Shown: piece by piece, positions 52,909 through 56,053 of the stretch
How positions within the stretch are numbered: position 1 is the first letter of the stretch
How the letters are laid out: each line of letters opens with the position of its first letter
Program-made: the position numbers and the translations under genes
Notes under the pieces: model-generated
Told to the model about the DNA's origin: nothing
What the model saw: only the letters and a program-made list of their open reading frames with translations
Databases searched by the model: none
NCBI GenBank assembly: GCA_036675035.1
Contig: JAKFFO010000064.1
Location: forward strand, 1 to 56,053
Direction: 5' to 3'
Source of the DNA: MESE01 sp036675035
Lineage (GTDB): Bacteria; Pseudomonadota; Gammaproteobacteria; Burkholderiales; Burkholderiaceae_D
DNA: 56,053 nucleotides

Positions 52909-52962
52909 AAACAGCCGGTTTGACGAAGTCGTATTATCGACGATTCCGCAAACCGGCTGTTT
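52909..52962. terminator. Large hairpin between the DUF2249 and sirB2 genes
   Basis: The arms AAACAGCCGGTTT and AAACCGGCTGTTT form a perfect 13-bp stem around a 28-base loop that can fold again (GTCG/CGAC). A T-run (CATTTTTT) follows on the plus strand but not on the minus. As a terminator it would best stop plus-strand transcription from the FTR1 side, and on the minus strand it may protect or end the norB-DUF2249 message. Confidence 0.65.
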
Positions 52963-52990
52963 CATTTTTTGGTGCAGGCTTCGCAACCGG

Positions 52991-53254
52991 TCAGCCGGTT
53001 ACCTGAAAGTCGATCACAATCTCGCCGGGCGAGCGCGAGACATAGGCAATCCTGATGTGCGAGCCGAAATGACTGTCGAGCTGTGCCAGAAGCGGCAGCG
53101 GGTCGTGATCGTTGCAAAACCGCATGGTTTCGCCGGGCTGCAGCGCTTGCAGCGCACCGAAAATTGCGGCATGCCGGAACCGCTTGGCGACGCCGCGCGC
53201 ATCGAACGGATACACGCCTTCGGCCATTACGGGGAGAGAACAATCGTGTGCCAT
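52991..53254 (-). CDS. DUF2249 domain protein linked to norB
   Basis: An 87-residue protein with MAHDCSLPVMAEGVYPFDARGV, then GALQALQPGETMRFCNDHDPLPLLAQLDSHFGSHIRI and the C-terminal beta strand SPGEIVIDFQVT. The DARG..., PGETMRF.NDHDPLPL pattern is the DUF2249 signature. Genes of this family often lie near denitrification and nitric oxide genes. The ATG at 53254 is preferred to a start at 53323. It follows norB after 73 bases in the same direction and is probably co-transcribed under NsrR. The function is unknown. Confidence 0.88.
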   Translation of the reverse strand: MAHDCSLPVMAEGVYPFDARGVAKRFRHAAIFGALQALQPGETMRFCNDHDPLPLLAQLDSHFGSHIRIAYVSRSPGEIVIDFQVTG

Positions 53255-53327
53255 GAAAAACTCCTTGGATAAATAAACCGGAAGAAGCTGTGATACGTGT
53301 ACAGCCCCGTCCGGAAAGGTCAATGAA

Positions 53328-55607
53328 TCAAGCGTTGTTCGGGAGTGCTCCGCGCACTGTCTTCGGCTTGCCGCCCAGGCTGGCCTTCAGCAAACGGAAT
53401 GCGAAGAGCGCCAGGAACAGGGTTCCGACAGCGAACACGATATCGCCCGGCACCCGCAGCCACACCATGGTTTCCATGAACGGCGAGTGAACCACTTCTG
53501 CGGAGCGGGCATACCATACGCCCTGGGTGATGCTGGCCCATGCCTGGTAGATGCCGGCCGGCAGCAGCGAGATGAAAACCATCATTGCCAGGCCGATATT
53601 GAGGGTCCAGAACATCGGTGCCAGCAGACGATCGGGCCAGTTGGAGCGCTCGAACAGACCGCGCAGGCAGAACAGCATCAGGCCGATACCGAGCATGCCG
53701 TAGACGCCGAACAGTGCGGCATGGCCATGGGCTGCCGTCATGTTCATGCCTTGCATGTAGTACAGCGCGATCGGGGTATTGATGGCGAAGCCGAGCAGGC
53801 CTGCACCGACCACGTTCCAGAAGCCGACGGCGATGAAGCACAGGATCGGCCATTTGTACGCTTCGACCCACGGAGCGGCTCTGGTGCGCTGGTAATTGCG
53901 ATAAGCTTCGACGCCGATCATAGCGAGCGGTACGACTTCGAGTGCCGAGAACATGCCGCCGATGGCGATCACGAAAGTCGGTGTGCCGGTGAAGTACAGG
54001 TGATGCAGCGTACCCAGGATACCGCCGGTCATGAACACGATGGTTTCGAGCACGATCGCGCTATTGGCGGTTGCGGCGCGGATCAGGCCAAGACGGGTGA
54101 ACAGCAGAGCGATAACGGCTGTGGCGAACACTTCGAAGAAGCCTTCGACCCACAGGTGCACCAGCCACCAGCGCCAGTACTCGACCAGTGCATAGTGCGT
54201 ATGCTGGCCCCAGGTCAGGGAAGTCGCATAGAAACCGCCGATACACAGCGCAGCCAGGAATACCATCGCGATGATGCCGCGGCTCTCGGAAGGTTTTTTG
54301 AGTGCGGGCCAAAGTCCGCGTCCCAGCAGCAGTGCCCAGAACAGCAGTCCGATGAACAGCAGGATTTGCCAGAAGCGGCCCATGCTGGTGAACTCCAGGC
54401 CCTGGTTACCGATCCAGAAACTGTAATCGTTGCCCATGCTTTGCAGCGTGCCGAGCCAGCCGGTCGCGGTCGACCCGACCACGATGAACAGCAGCGCGTA
54501 GAACAGCACGTTCACGCCAAGTTTCTGGAACTTTGGCTCATGCCCGGAAATCGCCGGTGCGATATACAGGCCGGTCGCCAGCCACGCGGTTGCGATCCAC
54601 AGCACCGCAAACTGGGTATGGATGGTACGGCTGACCGAGAACGGCAGGATCTCGCCCAACGGAATGCCGAAGAAGCTCTGCCCCTCGACCGCGTAGTGCG
54701 CGGTAATCACGCCCATGCCGACTTGCGCCAGGATCAGGCCGATCACGACGAAGAAGTACTTCTTCGTCGCGTGCATCGACGGCGTGGCTTTCAGCGAAAA
54801 CAGCGGATCGGCCTTGGGCGGCGTCGGGTCGTCCTCTTCCTTTGCCATCGAATGATAGAAAATCATGCCGGCGATTGCGGCGATCATCAGGATCACGCTG
54901 GCAATCGACCAGATGCCGGCGCCCGCGGTCGGCGTATTCCCGACCAGCGGTTCATGCGGCCAGTTGCTGGTATAGCTCAGGTGGGTTTCGCCCGGTCGGT
55001 CGGTTGCAGCCGACCATGATGACCAGAAGAAGAACGCGGTGAGCGCGGCGCGATCGGCCGGATCGACCAGCGAGCCGGACTTCATCGCGTACTGTTCGCG
55101 CAATTCGTCGAACGATTTTTCATCGCCGAACAATGCCGCATAGTGCGCCGCGACCTGTTTTACCGCCTGCGCGCGCTCTGCGCTCAGCGTGATGGTGCCG
55201 CTCTTGTCGTCGTAGGTGTTGCGGCGCATTTCGGCTTTCAGCAAGCCGTCGAGCTGCGCCTGCTGGCCGGCGTCCAAATCGGCGTAGGGTTTGCCGAAAT
55301 CACGCTTGGACCAGATCTCGCGCAATGCCAATGCCTCGCGATGCAACCAGTCTGCCGACCAGTCCGGCGCCAGATAGCTGCCGTGGCCCCAGACCGAGCC
55401 AACCTGCTGGCCGCCGGCCGTCAGCCAGGCTTGCTGTCCGCTCTGAACCTGGCCTTCGGAAAATACAATATCTCCTTTGATGCTGGTTACCTGTTTGGGA
55501 ATCGGTGGCGCCTGGAGATAGATCTCGGTTCCTACCCATCCCAGTACCGAGAACGAGAGGAGGCAGATGATGCCTAGCCAGGTCCATAGTTTGCGTGTCG
55601 CATGCAT
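53328..55607 (-). CDS. norB: Quinol-dependent nitric oxide reductase (qNOR)
   Basis: A 759-residue single-subunit enzyme reducing two NO to N2O with electrons from quinol. The N-terminal part (about 1-215) has one membrane segment (about 10-32), then a periplasmic domain replacing the NorC cytochrome (QVQSGQQAWLTAGGQQVGSVWGHGSYLAPDWSADWLHRE). About 12 membrane segments follow, with haem and Fe-B His ligands in SRTIHTQFAVLWI, HLWVEGFFEVFATA (with the Glu), GTLHHLYFTGTP and NMTAAHGHAALFGVYG. The ATG at 55607 (MHATRKLW) follows AAGGAACAAGCC. It diverges from nsrR over two NsrR-like sites. Confidence 0.96.
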   Translation of the reverse strand: MHATRKLWTWLGIICLLSFSVLGWVGTEIYLQAPPIPKQVTSIKGDIVFSEGQVQSGQQAWLTAGGQQVGSVWGHGSYLAPDWSADWLHREALALREIWSKRDFGKPYADLDAGQQAQLDGLLKAEMRRNTYDDKSGTITLSAERAQAVKQVAAHYAALFGDEKSFDELREQYAMKSGSLVDPADRAALTAFFFWSSWSAATDRPGETHLSYTSNWPHEPLVGNTPTAGAGIWSIASVILMIAAIAGMIFYHSMAKEEDDPTPPKADPLFSLKATPSMHATKKYFFVVIGLILAQVGMGVITAHYAVEGQSFFGIPLGEILPFSVSRTIHTQFAVLWIATAWLATGLYIAPAISGHEPKFQKLGVNVLFYALLFIVVGSTATGWLGTLQSMGNDYSFWIGNQGLEFTSMGRFWQILLFIGLLFWALLLGRGLWPALKKPSESRGIIAMVFLAALCIGGFYATSLTWGQHTHYALVEYWRWWLVHLWVEGFFEVFATAVIALLFTRLGLIRAATANSAIVLETIVFMTGGILGTLHHLYFTGTPTFVIAIGGMFSALEVVPLAMIGVEAYRNYQRTRAAPWVEAYKWPILCFIAVGFWNVVGAGLLGFAINTPIALYYMQGMNMTAAHGHAALFGVYGMLGIGLMLFCLRGLFERSNWPDRLLAPMFWTLNIGLAMMVFISLLPAGIYQAWASITQGVWYARSAEVVHSPFMETMVWLRVPGDIVFAVGTLFLALFAFRLLKASLGGKPKTVRGALPNNA

Positions 55608-55656
55608 GGCTTGTTCCTTGTTGAAGTTTTGAAAAGTGTGGCAGTTGAATTCGGTT

Positions 55657-55679
55657 AAGATGCATTTTATATGCACCAT
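55657..55679. promoter_or_regulatory. NsrR-like site 1 upstream of norB
   Basis: AAGATGCATTT - 1 base - ATATGCACCAT. The left arm is an exact NsrR half site (AAGATGCATTT), and the right arm is a weak copy. It lies 50 bases upstream of the norB start, where a repressor would block transcription. Confidence 0.7.
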
Positions 55680-55683
55680 TTAA

Positions 55684-55706
55684 TAGATGCAATTAAAATG
55701 TATCTT
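55684..55706. promoter_or_regulatory. NsrR-like site 2 upstream of norB
   Basis: TAGATGCAATT - A - AAATGTATCTT is an 11-1-11 imperfect palindrome close to the NsrR consensus AAGATGYATTT-N-AAATRCATCTT, with the stronger arm on the right. It is 27 bases (centre to centre) from site 1, so two NsrR dimers could bind almost on the same face of the helix. Confidence 0.78.
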
Positions 55707-55863
55707 AAATGCCTTAAAGTCTTCTCCGAGTGCAGATAAACCTATAAAATCAATACATCTTTTAACGTTTCTATAGCAGGCAAGACGTCTTGGCCTGTCA
55801 AATTGGGCGAAGGATGCGCAATGAGACACATGTTTTTTTGGATAACCGGGTAATCACCACACC

Positions 55864-56053
55864 ATGAGACTGACCACATATACCGACTACGCGTTGCGCA
55901 CGCTGATGTACCTTGCCGTCAACCGTGACGAGCTGGTGACGATTCAGGACATCGCGGATGTGCACGGGATCGCAAAGAACCACCTGACGAAAGTGGTGCA
56001 TCAACTTGGCCTTCTGGGTGTCGTCGAAACCGTACGCGGCCGCAATGGGGGGC
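55864..56053 (+). CDS. nsrR: NsrR, nitric-oxide-sensing Rrf2 family repressor (5' part)
   Basis: The first 63 codons of a Rrf2-type winged-helix regulator, cut by the window end. MRLTTYTDYALRTLMYLAVN opens it, then the recognition region VTIQDIADVHGIAKNHLTKVVHQLGLLGVVETVRGRNGG, closely matching E. coli NsrR. The family carries a 2Fe-2S or 4Fe-4S cluster bound by three C-terminal cysteines, which lie outside the window, and NO damages the cluster and releases the repressor. It sits divergent from norB. Confidence 0.93.
   Translation, partial: MRLTTYTDYALRTLMYLAVNRDELVTIQDIADVHGIAKNHLTKVVHQLGLLGVVETVRGRNGG

Noticed and set aside
53487..55019. A 510-codon plus-strand reading frame over norB
   Set aside because: It is the reverse shadow of norB with a repetitive His/Gln/Asp composition.
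1..56053. CRISPR arrays, tRNA or rRNA genes, insertion sequences, prophage
   Set aside because: Reading both strands I found no repeat-spacer pattern, no cloverleaf or rRNA-like stretch, and no transposase or integrase. I could not run a dedicated search.

Overview
The window is ordinary-looking chromosomal DNA of a betaproteobacterium. The order gyrA, pheA, hisC, tyrA, aroA, cmk, rpsA, ihfB, lapA, lapB, heptose kinase, comEA, cysM, with ubiG and tandem ompA genes beside it, is typical of Burkholderiales. Protein wording and a GC content in the mid 50s suggest Oxalobacteraceae, perhaps near Herminiimonas. That genus placement is inference. No tRNA, rRNA, insertion sequence, prophage or CRISPR array was found. 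About 55 protein genes cover most of the window, many starting on the last bases of their neighbour.

Left part (1 to 17 kb): the 5' end of ubiG and two paralogous OmpA-family genes on the minus strand, then a long plus-strand housekeeping run. It covers DNA gyrase A, the phenylalanine, tyrosine and shikimate enzymes, cytidylate kinase, ribosomal protein S1, IHF beta, LapA/LapB control of LPS synthesis, heptose kinase, a ComEA-like DNA-binding protein and cysteine synthase B. Two genes often found in this neighbourhood, serC (between gyrA and pheA) and hldD (after the heptose kinase), are not here.

Middle (17 to 30 kb): a small helix-turn-helix gene beside an AT-rich gap, a DUF1415 gene, yaeQ, a MoxR/DUF58/TgpA/MltB operon, a histone-deacetylase-like hydrolase, the permuted GTPase YlqF, an ECHDC3-type enoyl-CoA hydratase, and groES-groEL under a perfect CIRCE element plus a sigma-32-type promoter.

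Right part (30 to 56 kb): a MASE1-PAS-PAS-GGDEF-EAL c-di-GMP protein, an ornithine cyclodeaminase-like gene, an SDR-ohrR-ohr peroxide operon with its operator, PBP4 (dacB), a LemA/TPM operon, a DMT exporter, pyrF, pncC, pgpA-thiL, two small uncharacterised genes around a palindrome, a rubrerythrin-rubredoxin-reductase operon, maeB, a 5'-nucleotidase, a Fur-boxed FTR1 iron permease fused to cytochrome c, sirB2, a DUF2249 gene, quinol nitric oxide reductase norB, and the start of nsrR with two NsrR-like sites between norB and nsrR.

The common theme of the right part is stress and redox defence: organic peroxides (Ohr/OhrR), hydrogen peroxide (rubrerythrin set), nitric oxide (NorB/NsrR/DUF2249), iron uptake (FTR1) and protein folding (GroE). 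I see no clearly unprecedented system. The best leads are the unfused rubrerythrin operon with its intercistronic hairpin, the two small unknown genes around a perfect palindrome, the missing serC with a possible scar, Gln at GyrA position 83, and the large hairpin downstream of the norB unit.
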